Of a stretch of 64,000 nucleotides of DNA, positions 45,122-54,425 are shown piece by piece. The position numbers were made by a program, and so were the translations under genes. Location of the stretch: contig JAYRJU010000003.1 of NCBI GenBank assembly GCA_041906145.1, positions 1 to 64,000 of the forward strand. Reading direction: 5' to 3'. Below the pieces are notes generated by a model. The model searched no databases and was not told where the DNA came from. It saw only the letters and a program-made list of their open reading frames with translations. Within the stretch, counting starts at the first letter, position 1. Every line of letters starts with the position of its first letter. This stretch comes from SHVO01 sp041906145 (lineage in GTDB: Bacteria > Pseudomonadota > Alphaproteobacteria > Rhodospirillales > Rhodospirillaceae).

Positions 45122-45753
45122 CCCTTTTTATGCTGCCGGTATTTTGTCAGCAGCTTCTCGAAGCTGCCGTGGAGCGCATCGGCGATCGCCGGATTGTTCT
45201 CGATCGTGCTCATGAGAAGCGCGGCCGCTTCGAGGGATGAGATTGCTTCTTTCCGCGCTTCACGGCGCAGATTGCCATACCGTGACGGGCGGTTCGGTTT
45301 CAGCGCGATACGTTTGGCCTTTAAGAGCCAGGCATTGCGCCACCATAAAGTCTTGGCCTGTGCCCAAGTGCCGTCGAGCACGATGACGCCCTGCAAGTTT
45401 TTCAACACCTCGTCCTGATCTGGAACGGGATCGCCCTTCTTGTTGAGAGCGACAACCGTGCGTCCTGGCGGAAACTTCGCGGTCTGCGCCGAGCCCAGAT
45501 AGAGGACCGCCCAGCGCTTCGGGTCGGCGGCCTCACCTAAGGCCTTCGCAAGGCTGGGCCAGGATAGCCCGACTTTCACCGAAGCCTTCTTGAAATGCAG
45601 CGCGGTGAGGCGCGCGGTGCCGAGTTCGACGTCCTGTTCCTGCGGGTGCTGCAGAATCAGCAGATGGTGCTTGTTGTTGAGGGGCGTGACGCCCTCGCAG
45701 ACGCACAGATTCGCGGGCTTTCCGCAACGCGGACAAAGTTCGACTTCGCTCAT
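45118..45753 (-). CDS. DTW-domain tRNA-uridine aminocarboxypropyltransferase
   Basis: A 211-residue DTW-domain enzyme. The N-terminal zinc-binding-like cluster CPRCGKPANLCVC is followed by HHLLILQHPQEQ. The family signature appears as LDGTWAQAKTLWWRN, with NRPSRYGNLRREARKEAISSLEA after it. In E. coli the DTW protein TapT (YfiP) uses S-adenosylmethionine to make acp3U47 in tRNA, and this gene should do the same or a similar step. It is convergent with the TPR gene and lies 7 bp after the SpeE-like gene, which is on the same strand upstream. Confidence 0.9.
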   Translation of the reverse strand: MSEVELCPRCGKPANLCVCEGVTPLNNKHHLLILQHPQEQDVELGTARLTALHFKKASVKVGLSWPSLAKALGEAADPKRWAVLYLGSAQTAKFPPGRTVVALNKKGDPVPDQDEVLKNLQGVIVLDGTWAQAKTLWWRNAWLLKAKRIALKPNRPSRYGNLRREARKEAISSLEAAALLMSTIENNPAIADALHGSFEKLLTKYRQHKKG

Positions 45754-45760
45754 GGAATGG

Positions 45761-46648
45761 TTAGCGCGAATTCAGGATGTTCGAAGGCGAGAACTGATCG
45801 GTCAGGATGCGCGTGTTCTTATCCCAATCGCGCTCGGAAGTGGCCATTTCAAGCAACCAGTCCGGCTTGAAGCCGCGTTTGTCGAATTGAGCCTCGAACT
45901 TTTTGGCGTTGGCGGTCAACGTCGCTTTGTCCACCAGCTTGTTGGGTTGGGCGTAAATGATGCGATTGCCGAGCTTGAGATTATAGAAAGGTCCGAAGAC
46001 GCTTTCATAAGTGGCCGATTCGTACGGGTACAAGCGATTGCTCGAGAATGTGTTCGCGGCAACGACGCCGTCAGGTGTCATGACGCTTTTCACTTCGAGC
46101 AGGAACTCCTTGGTCGACATATGTTCGGGGATGTATTCGTCCTCGAAGGCGTCGAGCATGATGATGTCGTACTTCGTCCCGGCGCGGAGGGCCTTTTTCA
46201 CGAACACGCGGCCATCTTCTTCGTGCACGTTCAGCTTCGCATCGCGCTTAAAGCCGAAGAACTTCTCGGCCACGCGCGTCACGGCCGGGTCGATTTCAAC
46301 GACATCGATGTCGATCTCCGGGAACATCTGGCGCAGGGCCATCGGCAGCGTGCCGCCGCCAAGCCCGATGACCAGAACGCGCTTCGGGTCGGGCTTCACC
46401 AGCAGGGAGCCTAGCATCATACGTGTATAGGGGAAGACGAGGTGGTCGGGCTCGCCCGTGCGCTGACATGTCTGGCGTTCGGTGGCCACCGCGCGGCGGA
46501 ATGTGAGGCAGCGCAAGCCGTTGTCCTCGACGACAAACAGATTGCGGTAAAGCGAGCGCTCTGAGTGGATCTGAACCGCTGCGGCCGGTAGCGCGGCGAC
46601 AAGCGCACACAAAAGTGCCAGCAGACCGATAGGACGACGCGAAACCAT
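45761..46648 (-). CDS. Spermidine-synthase-like methyltransferase-fold protein (exported or anchored)
   Basis: A 295-residue protein with a Rossmann fold. The S-adenosyl-binding loop is VLVIGLGGGTLPMALRQMFP and the acidic strand end is IDVVEIDPAV. EDGRVFV and YDIIMLDAF follow, as in spermidine synthases. The N-terminus from ATG 46648 is a hydrophobic signal or anchor (GLLALLCALVAALPAAA). In many bacteria this domain is fused to a membrane half; here the membrane half is the separate preceding gene, one base upstream. Whether it makes spermidine is unknown: extracytoplasmic placement of an aminopropyltransferase would be odd. Confidence 0.75.
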   Translation of the reverse strand: MVSRRPIGLLALLCALVAALPAAAVQIHSERSLYRNLFVVEDNGLRCLTFRRAVATERQTCQRTGEPDHLVFPYTRMMLGSLLVKPDPKRVLVIGLGGGTLPMALRQMFPEIDIDVVEIDPAVTRVAEKFFGFKRDAKLNVHEEDGRVFVKKALRAGTKYDIIMLDAFEDEYIPEHMSTKEFLLEVKSVMTPDGVVAANTFSSNRLYPYESATYESVFGPFYNLKLGNRIIYAQPNKLVDKATLTANAKKFEAQFDKRGFKPDWLLEMATSERDWDKNTRILTDQFSPSNILNSR

Positions 46649-46649
46649 G

Positions 46650-47252
46650 TCAGACCCTTTTGCGCGAGAGGAGGAATGCCGTAAGCGCGACCACCTCCGT
46701 GATTCCGAAAAGCAGGAGCAGGATTTGGTCGACGTCGAACAATAAGACAAACCAGAAGGATGTCAGAAGTGTGCCCGCCGCGCTGAAGAAAGTAGAGAAA
46801 AAGTATTGTAAGCCCGCATAGAAGCCGGCTGCCTGGGCGTCCTCGACTAAGAGTCGCACCGCATAGGGTGTCACCATCCCCGAGAGCGCCGCGGGGGTGA
46901 AGAAAAGAATGATGCTGGCCATTAGAGATCCGAGACGCGGGTCTTGCGTGATCCCGAAAATCCCATCCAGGACAGGTATTTCGAAGACTAGGACGGGCAG
47001 CAGCATGGCGCCGGCCGCTGCATGGATGAGGCACAGCTTGGCCATCGTGGGGTGTTTCATCGAGAGGCGCCCGCCGAGCAGATAGCCGACCGACAGGGCC
47101 AGCATGAAAACCGTGATGATGGCGCCCCAGACATAGATGCTGCTGCCGAAGGTGGGGGCGAGAATCCGCCCACTCAACATCTCAAAGCCCATGACCAGGA
47201 AGCCCGACCAACAGCTTATCGCTAGGATTGCAATGCGTAGCATGGACGACAT
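46650..47252 (-). CDS. Membrane partner of the SpeE-like protein (fused-MFS/spermidine-synthase type)
   Basis: A 200-residue membrane protein with about six helices. It begins MSSMLRIAILAISCWSGFLVMGFEML. GFEML-x-GR-x-LAP-x-FGSSIYVWGAII is the signature of the N-terminal membrane domain of fused MFS/spermidine-synthase proteins. It ends one base before the SpeE-like gene, so the two are probably made together and reconstitute the fused protein. Substrate unknown. ATG 47252 is chosen; ATG 47243 is also possible. It diverges from ispH. Confidence 0.75.
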   Translation of the reverse strand: MSSMLRIAILAISCWSGFLVMGFEMLSGRILAPTFGSSIYVWGAIITVFMLALSVGYLLGGRLSMKHPTMAKLCLIHAAAGAMLLPVLVFEIPVLDGIFGITQDPRLGSLMASIILFFTPAALSGMVTPYAVRLLVEDAQAAGFYAGLQYFFSTFFSAAGTLLTSFWFVLLFDVDQILLLLFGITEVVALTAFLLSRKRV

Positions 47253-47353
47253 ATTGATCGACAAGTCTTTGGAAAAACAGTATTTTCTTGCAACAGAAGG
47301 CTTTTTCGGCGCGCTTGGGCGGGGCGGGTCGTCGGGAAACCCGCGAGTTCGCC

Positions 47354-47380
47354 TTGGCCATCCTGCGGCCAGGGTATAAT
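47354..47380 (+). promoter_or_regulatory. Possible ispH promoter
   Basis: TATAAT at 47375-47380 lies 33 bp before the ispH start. A poor -35 (TTGGCC, 47354-47359) lies 15 bp before it. Only the -10 element is convincing. Confidence 0.3.
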
Positions 47381-47412
47381 TAACCGCCAAATCAATCGTG
47401 AGGCGCGTCTCT

Positions 47413-48351
47413 ATGAAGGTGTTACTGGCACAGCCGCGGGGTTTTTGCGCCGGTGTCGTGCGAGCCGTGGATATCGTCGAACTGGCGCTGAAGAAATTCG
47501 GCCCGCCGGTCTACGTGCGCCACGAGATCGTCCACAATAAGCGCGTCGTTGACGGCCTCCGGGCCAAAGGCGCGGTGTTCGTTGACGACATCGCCCACAT
47601 TCCGACAGGCGCCGTCACGGTGTTTTCCGCGCACGGGGTTTCCCGCGCAGTCGTCAAGGATGCCCAAGGCCGCAACCTCGATATCCTCGACGCTACGTGC
47701 CCACTTGTCGCCAAGGTTCACACGCAAGGGCAACGCTATTCCAAGGGCGGCTACGAAGTGATCCTGATCGGCCACGCCGGTCACATCGAAGTGGAAGGCA
47801 CGCTCGGTCAGATCGACGGGAAGGTGCACCTTATAGGCTCGGTCGATGAAGCGATGAAGCTCGACATCGCCGAGGGCACGAAACTCGCGTATGTCACGCA
47901 GACCACGCTTTCCGTCGACGATACCCGCGACATCATCACGGTGCTCAAGACGCGTTTCCCGGAGATCGAAGGGCCCGACGTAAAGGACATCTGCTACGCC
48001 ACGCAGAACCGTCAGCAGGCGGTGCGCGAACTTGCACGCCGCTCGGATGTCATCTTGGTCCTCGGCGCTAAAAACAGCTCTAATTCCAATCGTCTGCGCG
48101 ATCTTGGCGAGGACATGGATATCCCCAGCTACTTGATTGACGACGCCAGCGCGCTCGATCCGAAGTGGTTGGAAGGAAAGGACGTCGTCGGCGTCACCGC
48201 CGGCGCGTCGGCGCCAGAAGCGCTGGTGGATGAGTTGATTGCTAAACTGCGTACTTTCGGCGATGTCGAGATCGAACCGCTAGAAGGCGTCACCGAGAAC
48301 ATCGTTTTCAAGCTGCCGCAGCAACTGCGCGATATGCAGATCGCGTCGTAG
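47413..48351 (+). CDS. ispH: 4-hydroxy-3-methylbut-2-enyl diphosphate reductase
   Basis: A 312-residue iron-sulfur enzyme, the last step of the MEP isoprenoid pathway. It reduces HMBPP to IPP and DMAPP. The three cluster cysteines are C12 (in PRGFCAGV), C96 (in DATCPLV) and C194 (in DICYATQNRQ). The proton-relay glutamate in HIEVEGT (E126) and the substrate-binding SNSNRL are present. The ATG at 47413 is five codons after a GTG that is less likely. It starts the hopanoid block, 9 bp before hpnH, suggesting that precursor supply and hopanoid side-chain extension are co-transcribed. Confidence 0.96.
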   Translation: MKVLLAQPRGFCAGVVRAVDIVELALKKFGPPVYVRHEIVHNKRVVDGLRAKGAVFVDDIAHIPTGAVTVFSAHGVSRAVVKDAQGRNLDILDATCPLVAKVHTQGQRYSKGGYEVILIGHAGHIEVEGTLGQIDGKVHLIGSVDEAMKLDIAEGTKLAYVTQTTLSVDDTRDIITVLKTRFPEIEGPDVKDICYATQNRQQAVRELARRSDVILVLGAKNSSNSNRLRDLGEDMDIPSYLIDDASALDPKWLEGKDVVGVTAGASAPEALVDELIAKLRTFGDVEIEPLEGVTENIVFKLPQQLRDMQIAS

Positions 48352-48360
48352 GAGTCTTCC

Positions 48361-49503
48361 GTGGGCGTTCCGTTGATCCAGGCCGTTCGTGTCGGCGCGT
48401 ATATCCTTAAGCAGAAGCTGCGCGGCAACGCGCGCTACCCGCTCGTGCTCATGCTCGAGCCCTTGTTCCGCTGTAACCTCGCTTGTAACGGCTGCGGCAA
48501 GATCGACTATCCAGATTCGATCCTGAACAAGCGCCTATCGCCGGAAGAATGCTTTCAGGCGGCGGAAGAATGCGGCGCGCCGGTAGTGTCTATTCCGGGT
48601 GGCGAGCCTCTCCTGCATAAGGAGATCAAGGAGATCGTCGAGGGCCTCGTGGCCCGCAAGAAGTTCGTATACCTCTGTACAAATGCGCTGCTTCTGAAGA
48701 AGAAGATCGATCAGTTTACGCCGAGCCCGTATTTGACCTTTTCGGTTCATCTCGACGGCCTCAAGGCAGAGCACGATCACGCCGTATCGCAGGAAGGCGT
48801 ATTCGAGCGCGCCGTAGAAGCGATCAAGGAAGCCACCTCGCGCGGTTTCCGCGTAACGGTCAACTGCACGCTTTTCAATTCGAACGCGGTGCCGGCGCGC
48901 GTTGCGGAATTCTTCGACTATGTCGCGACGCTCGGTGTGGAGGGTGTCACCGTTTCGCCGGGCTACGCTTATGAACGCGCGCCTGTGCAGGACCACTTCC
49001 TTTCGCGACGCCAAACCAAGGAACTCTTCCGCTCTATCTTCCGTCTCGGTAAGACGAACGGCCGGAACTGGAAATTCAACCAGTCGAGCATGTATCTCGA
49101 TTTCCTCGCCGGCAACCAGACGTACGAATGCACGCCGTGGGGCAACCCAACGCGCAACGTCTTCGGCTGGCAGCGCCCGTGCTACCTGGTGGGCGAAGGT
49201 TATGCGAAAAGTTTCACTGAGTTGATGGAAACCACCCAATGGGACCAGTACGGGGTCGGTAAGTACGAGAAGTGCGCCAATTGCATGGTCCACTGTGGCT
49301 TCGAACCAACCTCGGTCGTCGATACCGTCAACCGTCCGTTAAAGGCGCTCAAAGTGTTCCTTAAGGGCGTGGATACGGAAGGTCCAATGGCGCCGGAAAT
49401 CGCGCTCGATAAACAGCGCCCCGCCGAATACGTGTTCGAAAAGCAGGTCCAGACCTTCGTGAAGGATTTGCACGAAGAGCCGCGCCGCGCGAAGGTCGGC
49501 TAA
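48361..49503 (+). CDS. hpnH: Adenosyl-hopene transferase HpnH (radical SAM)
   Basis: A 380-residue radical-SAM enzyme that joins an adenosyl group to hopene, giving adenosylhopane, the first extended hopanoid. The cluster motif is C38-x3-C42-x2-C45 in EPLFRCNLACNGCGKIDYP. IPGGEPLLHKEI (the GGEP motif) and a C-terminal cysteine set including CANCMVHCGF are typical of HpnH. The GTG at 48361 has AGGAG upstream. It follows ispH closely and precedes two OGT-like genes. Confidence 0.95.
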   Translation: MGVPLIQAVRVGAYILKQKLRGNARYPLVLMLEPLFRCNLACNGCGKIDYPDSILNKRLSPEECFQAAEECGAPVVSIPGGEPLLHKEIKEIVEGLVARKKFVYLCTNALLLKKKIDQFTPSPYLTFSVHLDGLKAEHDHAVSQEGVFERAVEAIKEATSRGFRVTVNCTLFNSNAVPARVAEFFDYVATLGVEGVTVSPGYAYERAPVQDHFLSRRQTKELFRSIFRLGKTNGRNWKFNQSSMYLDFLAGNQTYECTPWGNPTRNVFGWQRPCYLVGEGYAKSFTELMETTQWDQYGVGKYEKCANCMVHCGFEPTSVVDTVNRPLKALKVFLKGVDTEGPMAPEIALDKQRPAEYVFEKQVQTFVKDLHEEPRRAKVG

Positions 49504-49510
49504 CGGACGT

Positions 49511-51706
49511 ATGGATCCGAACGCGGCTTTTCGTTCGGCTGTGGCCCTGCATCAGTCGGGGCAGTTGGACGAGGCCGCGTCTCTCTACGAGCAGTTGCTC
49601 GCGCGGTTTCCCGACCATCCCGATACGCTTCAACTTCGCGCGCTGATCGACGTGCACCGAGGGCGCTACCACGATGCGCTCGCGCGGTTTGATCGTGCAC
49701 TTAAAGTTCAACCCAATTTCGCTGCGGCTCACGCCAACCGCGCAGCCGCATTCATCGGGCTTGGGCGGTATGCCGAAGCGGCCGCCAGCGCGCGGCGGGC
49801 GCTTGAGATAGACCCGGAATTGCCCGGCGCTTTCACAAATCTCGCCGCCGCGCTCAACCATGACGGTCTCTATGATGAAGCCCTGGAGGTCTGCGCGCGC
49901 GCCTTGGCGAAAGGGATAGCGGGGCCGCAGATACTTGAGGCGCGCGCGGAAGCGCTAGCGAAAATGGAGCGCTCTGTGGACCCGCCAAAAAGCGCGATCG
50001 AAGGCGCGCAAGGTCAACCTGTCGCCGACGACTTTGTGCGTGAGGCCATTGCGCTTCTTGACGATAGGGGCCCCATTCCCGCACTCGCCGCCTGTGAGAA
50101 AGCGCTGGCTCTCAATCCACAATCATTCGCGGCGCTGTTCGCGCGCGGCCGTATTCTGCTCGCGCTGCGCCGGTATCAGGAGGCCGTGGCCGATTGCGAC
50201 CGCGCGCTGGCCATCGATCCGGATTCTGCTGAGATATATGCGCTGCGTGGGCTGACCTTCATGGAAATGAAGCAGGCCGAACGCGCGCTCGCCGACTTCG
50301 AAGCGGTCCTCGATATCGATCCCGGCTACAAACTCATCCGCGGCGAAGCGGTGTTTCATGCACTGCGGAATTGCGAATGGGATGGCTTCGAACAAAGGGT
50401 TGCGGATCTTTTGGCGGCGGTCGACGCCGGAAATCTGCCCGCGCAGCCGTTTGTTTTGAACTCCCTGCCGGCAACGCCCGTTCAGCATCGTACGCTGGCT
50501 GCGCGCTATTTCGCCGATCACTATTTACACACGGCCGCGCGTGTGCCGCAGAATGGTTCATCCACCGGGAAGATCAAAATCGGCTATTTTTCCTCGGACT
50601 TCCACGAGCACCCCGTTGGTCAACTGATTGTTGGCCTTCTGGAGGCGCACGACCGCTCGCGGTTTGAAATATTCGGTTTTGCGTTTGGCGGTAGCCCGGA
50701 TAGCACAAACAAGAAGCGGATCGCCCGCGCCTGCGACGAGTTCAACGACGTTTTTGCCTTGAACGATGCGGAGGCGGCCGCGCTCGCGCGGGCGAAAGGA
50801 ATCCATATCGCTGTTGACCTGAACGGCTATACCGGCGGCAATCGGACCGGTATTTTTGCTACGGGCGCGGCGCCGGTGCAGGTGAATTATTTGGGTTACC
50901 CCTCGACCATGGGCACGCCTTGTCACCACTATATCATCGGCGATGCGCTGGTTACGCCGCCCGCGCATTATGTTGGGTATTCCGAGCGCGTTGTGACCAT
51001 GCCGGATACTTATCTCGTCACCAACGACATCAAACGTCATATCCCGGCGCGTCTGTCCACACGGGCCGAGTTGGGGTTGCCGGAAAGCGGGTTCGCCTTT
51101 TGCAGTTTCAACGCGCCCTTCAAGATCACACCGCACGCTTTTGACGTCTGGATGCGTCTCTTGAGAGCGGTGGATGGCAGCGCGCTGTGGCTCAACGATC
51201 CTGGCGCCACGGCAAAACGCAATTTGCAGAGAGAAGCGAAAGAGCGCGGCGTGGCCCCCGAGCGTCTGATTTTCGCCCCGCGTACGCCCGGGCTCGAGTA
51301 TCTCGCACGTTACCGGGCTGCGGATCTCTTTCTCGATACGTTCTACTACAACGCACACGCCACCGCTTGCGAGGCGCTCTTGGTCGGACTGCCGGTCTTA
51401 ACCTGCCTCGGGCCGGCATTCCCCGGCCGGGTGGGCGCAAGCCTTCTGACGGCAATCGGTCTGCCTGAACTCATTGCTACCAACGCTGCGGCGTATGAAG
51501 AAATTGCCTTGGAACTTGCGCGCAGCCCCGCGTCTCTGGCTGACGTGCGCGCGAAGCTCGCGCGCAACATCACAGAACGTCCGCTCTTCGATACCAAGCG
51601 CTATACTCGTATGCTTGAATCCGCCTACCAGGCAATGTGGGCTCGTTGCGAGCAGGGGCTGCCTCCGGATCATATCATGGTGGAACCCGCCGGAGCGCAG
51701 ACGTGA
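49511..51706 (+). CDS. TPR-GT41 (OGT-like) glycosyltransferase, first copy
   Basis: A 731-residue cytoplasmic protein. TPR repeats occupy about residues 1-290 (for example ADCDRALAIDPDSAEIYALRGLTFMEMKQAERALADFEAVLDIDPGY). A GT41 catalytic region follows from about residue 350: IGYFSSDFHEHPVG, then GYTGGNRTGIFATGAAPVQVNYLGYP, then FCSFNAPFKITP with the nucleotide-contacting Lys, then DLFLDTFYYNAHATACEALLVGLPV. This is the SPINDLY/O-GlcNAc-transferase family, which modifies proteins. In bacteria the known targets include adhesins and flagellin. It begins 7 bp after hpnH and is followed by a tandem paralogue, with a GTGA overlap. Confidence 0.88.
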   Translation: MDPNAAFRSAVALHQSGQLDEAASLYEQLLARFPDHPDTLQLRALIDVHRGRYHDALARFDRALKVQPNFAAAHANRAAAFIGLGRYAEAAASARRALEIDPELPGAFTNLAAALNHDGLYDEALEVCARALAKGIAGPQILEARAEALAKMERSVDPPKSAIEGAQGQPVADDFVREAIALLDDRGPIPALAACEKALALNPQSFAALFARGRILLALRRYQEAVADCDRALAIDPDSAEIYALRGLTFMEMKQAERALADFEAVLDIDPGYKLIRGEAVFHALRNCEWDGFEQRVADLLAAVDAGNLPAQPFVLNSLPATPVQHRTLAARYFADHYLHTAARVPQNGSSTGKIKIGYFSSDFHEHPVGQLIVGLLEAHDRSRFEIFGFAFGGSPDSTNKKRIARACDEFNDVFALNDAEAAALARAKGIHIAVDLNGYTGGNRTGIFATGAAPVQVNYLGYPSTMGTPCHHYIIGDALVTPPAHYVGYSERVVTMPDTYLVTNDIKRHIPARLSTRAELGLPESGFAFCSFNAPFKITPHAFDVWMRLLRAVDGSALWLNDPGATAKRNLQREAKERGVAPERLIFAPRTPGLEYLARYRAADLFLDTFYYNAHATACEALLVGLPVLTCLGPAFPGRVGASLLTAIGLPELIATNAAAYEEIALELARSPASLADVRAKLARNITERPLFDTKRYTRMLESAYQAMWARCEQGLPPDHIMVEPAGAQT

Positions 51707-53601
51707 CGCCTGAGGAAAAATTCCATAAGGCCACCGAGCTTCATCGGAGTGGCCGCCTCGATGAGGCCGCAGCTTTGTATGATCGCGTCCTAGAGGCGTT
51801 TTCAACGCACGCGGATACCTTGCATCTACGGGGCATGCTCGAACTACAGCGCGGCCAGTTCGCTGCAGGGGCCGCCTTTCTCGATCGTGCACTTGCTGCG
51901 AATCCCGATCATCTCGAGGCGAGGCGCGCGCGCGCCGAACTGGCCGCGGACGAGTTTGTTGTGCAAGCCGAAGAATTTCTAAGAGCGCGGCTGTTCACGT
52001 CCGCCCTCGAGGCCAGCGGAAAGGCGGTGGCGGCTAACCCAACGCCTTTCGATGCTCATTTCATACAGGCGACCGTCCTCCGCGCTTGCGGGAAGTTTCA
52101 GGAAGCGCTCGCCGCATGCGATGCGGCTCTGGCCATAGAGCAGGAATCGGCGCGAGCGCTCGCGTTGCGTGGGCTGGTATTTAAGGACTCAAGGCAGCCG
52201 GAACGCGCACTCGCGGATTTGGAGTGCGCGCTTGAGATTGATCCAGACCTCGATTTGCTAGCAGGCGAGGTGATGATGCTCGCGCTGCAGATGTGTGAAT
52301 GGGACGGCTTCGCGCAGAAGACGGCAAACCTTCTGGCTGGGGTCGAGGCGGGTAAGGCGGTCGTGCAGCCCTACGTCATGACGTTTGTTCCGTCGTCGTC
52401 CGCTCAGCAAAAGAAGGTTGCCGAGACGTATTTTGCGATGAATAACCCGGTCGTTGGCGAACGCCCGTCGACGCCTCCAGCCGAAAAGATACGAATCGGC
52501 TATTTCTCGTCCGATCTTCACGACCATCCCATCGGGCAGCTTCTTGTCGATCTTTTCGCCGCTCACGATCGCGCTCGATTTGAAGTGATCGCCTTTTCAT
52601 TCGGCGGCGATCCCCGAAGCACGACACGCGAACGCATCCGCAAGTCCTGTGATCAGTTTATCGACGTGCTGGACATGACCGACGACGATATCGCCAAGCT
52701 CGCGCGTCGAAAGGGAATTCATATCGCCCTGGATATCAACGGTTACACCGCGCTCTCCCGCCCTGGGATATTTGCCGCGGGGGCCGCACCGCTACACGTC
52801 AACTATCTCGGTTATCCGGGCACGCTCGGTACGAAGGTCTATGATTATCTCATCGGCGACCGCTTCGTGACGCCGCCGGAGAATTTCACGGACTTCGCCG
52901 AACAAGTTGTCACGATGCCTCACTCCTATCAGCCCAATACAGCTGCCACACGCGCGGGGGTAAAGTCGATGTCGCGCACCGAATCGGGACTGCCGGAGAA
53001 AGGTTTCGTGTTCTGTTGCTTCAACAGTTTCGCCAAGATTACGCCCGACGTATTCGATGTTTGGATGCGGCTTCTACATGGTGTCGAGGGCAGCGTGCTT
53101 TGGCTCCTTGATGGCGCTGCGACCGCGAAGCGGAATTTACGCGACGAGGCGAAAGCGCGAGGTGTCGCCCCCGATCGGCTTGTTTTTGCTCCGCGCGCTC
53201 CGCTGGCGACTTATCTCGCCCGCTATCCGCATGCGGATCTGTTCCTGGATACATTCCACTACAATGCCCATACCACGGGTAGCGATTCGTTGCTGATGGG
53301 CGTTCCCGTCGTCACATGCCTCGGGGGCGCCTTCCCCGCGCGCGTGGGAGCGAGTTTGCTCAACGCCGTTGGCTTGCCTGAGTTGATTGCGCAGACTGCG
53401 GAGGATTACGAGCGCCTCGCGCTACGCTTGGCGACGGAGCCAGGTGTTCTCGCCAAGTTGCGGCGACGGCTCCAGGAAGGCGCGGCAACGAGCGCACTAT
53501 TTGATACGGTTCGCTATGCGCGCGATCTTGAGTCCGCCTTCCACGAGATGTGGAGCAGGCATGAGCAGGGGCTCGCGCCCCATCACATCACCGTTCGTTG
53601 A
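51703..53601 (+). CDS. TPR-GT41 (OGT-like) glycosyltransferase, second copy
   Basis: A 632-residue paralogue of the preceding gene. It has a shorter TPR part (about residues 1-190, DEAAALYDRVLEAFSTHADTLHLRGML onward) and a full GT41 domain (IGYFSSDLHDHPIGQLLVDLFAAHDRARF, NYLGYPGTLGTKVYDYLIGD, FNSFAKITPDVFDVWMRLL, DLFLDTFHYNAHTTGSDSLLMGVPV). The GTG at 51703 overlaps the stop of copy one (GTGA) behind GGAG. The two copies clearly arose by duplication, and loss of TPR units in copy two suggests different partners. The 3' end overlaps convergent hpnG by 14 bp. Confidence 0.88.
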   Translation: MTPEEKFHKATELHRSGRLDEAAALYDRVLEAFSTHADTLHLRGMLELQRGQFAAGAAFLDRALAANPDHLEARRARAELAADEFVVQAEEFLRARLFTSALEASGKAVAANPTPFDAHFIQATVLRACGKFQEALAACDAALAIEQESARALALRGLVFKDSRQPERALADLECALEIDPDLDLLAGEVMMLALQMCEWDGFAQKTANLLAGVEAGKAVVQPYVMTFVPSSSAQQKKVAETYFAMNNPVVGERPSTPPAEKIRIGYFSSDLHDHPIGQLLVDLFAAHDRARFEVIAFSFGGDPRSTTRERIRKSCDQFIDVLDMTDDDIAKLARRKGIHIALDINGYTALSRPGIFAAGAAPLHVNYLGYPGTLGTKVYDYLIGDRFVTPPENFTDFAEQVVTMPHSYQPNTAATRAGVKSMSRTESGLPEKGFVFCCFNSFAKITPDVFDVWMRLLHGVEGSVLWLLDGAATAKRNLRDEAKARGVAPDRLVFAPRAPLATYLARYPHADLFLDTFHYNAHTTGSDSLLMGVPVVTCLGGAFPARVGASLLNAVGLPELIAQTAEDYERLALRLATEPGVLAKLRRRLQEGAATSALFDTVRYARDLESAFHEMWSRHEQGLAPHHITVR

Positions 53602-54289
53602 AAAAGGCCGTCGGCGCACTGAGGGCGGCAATCTGGTCCAGCCGACGGCGCGCGTGCGCCGTCGAACGGCCGAGGCGGATCAGGCCGGGAATCTGCCTAG
53701 GGTTTCTTACAATGCGGCTGAGGGTCTCCACGAGTTTTAGAGAACCATCGGGTGCCATGGCGTGAAGCGCGATCTCCGGAAGTTGTTCTCCGGCCGTGTC
53801 GGCTACGACGCGGATGGCGGTGAACGGCACGCCGGCTTTGAGGGCCGCCTCGCCGACTCCATAACTTTCCATGTCCGCGGCCAGTGCGCTGGTTGCTGCG
53901 AACGTCCCGCCTTTATCCATGCTCGTGGTGAGGATGATCGGTGCGTAGGCGAGTTCTCCCCGCGCGAAGGGCGGCGAGGACTCCAATGCTTCGACGAGGC
54001 GCGCTGTCCAGGCGACGTCGGAGTATATCGTCTCCATGCTTTCCGCTTTGACCCCGGTCGCGACGACAACGGTCTCGCAGGCGATATTAGGCGCGAGTCC
54101 ACCTGCTATGCCGAAACTCAGCAGCGCCGTTGCGCCCTGCGCCAGCAGCCCCTCCGCTGAACGGCGCGCCCGCTCGCGACCAAGGCCCGCCGTCACGAGC
54201 ACACGGTCCGCCACACCCGCGAAGCGAGCGTGGCGACGCACGACGTCCGCCTCGAATTCCAGCCCTGTAACCACACCAACAATCGTCAA
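53588..54289 (-). CDS. hpnG: Adenosylhopane nucleosidase/phosphorylase HpnG
   Basis: A roughly 233-residue phosphorylase-superfamily protein that removes adenine from adenosylhopane, giving ribosylhopane. Family features are VTGLEFEADVVRRH at the start, LLSFGIAGGLAPNI, and SALAADMESYGVGEAALKAGVPFTAIRVVADTA. The ADMES motif contacts the ribose, and the Asp in VVADTA contacts the base. I start at TTG 54289, which follows AAGGGG by six bases and gives the usual TIVGVVTGLE N-terminus. An ATG at 54343 would add an 18-residue leader. It is convergent with the second GT41 gene. Confidence 0.85.
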   Translation of the reverse strand: MTIVGVVTGLEFEADVVRRHARFAGVADRVLVTAGLGRERARRSAEGLLAQGATALLSFGIAGGLAPNIACETVVVATGVKAESMETIYSDVAWTARLVEALESSPPFARGELAYAPIILTTSMDKGGTFAATSALAADMESYGVGEAALKAGVPFTAIRVVADTAGEQLPEIALHAMAPDGSLKLVETLSRIVRNPRQIPGLIRLGRSTAHARRRLDQIAALSAPTAFFNER

Positions 54290-54425
54290 ACGGCGCCCCT
54301 TCGTCGTTTTCCTGTGATGTACCAACAAGATGGTGAATTCCATTGTTTCGCCTCAATCCTACCACCCCGGCGCCATCCGAGGTCCATATCTTTCACGCAC
54401 AAGGTGAATTGAAGGAGACCAAAAA

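Noticed and set aside
45590..46414. 274-codon plus-strand frame over the DTW and SpeE-like genes
   Set aside because: It spans two well-supported minus-strand genes and has no family features.
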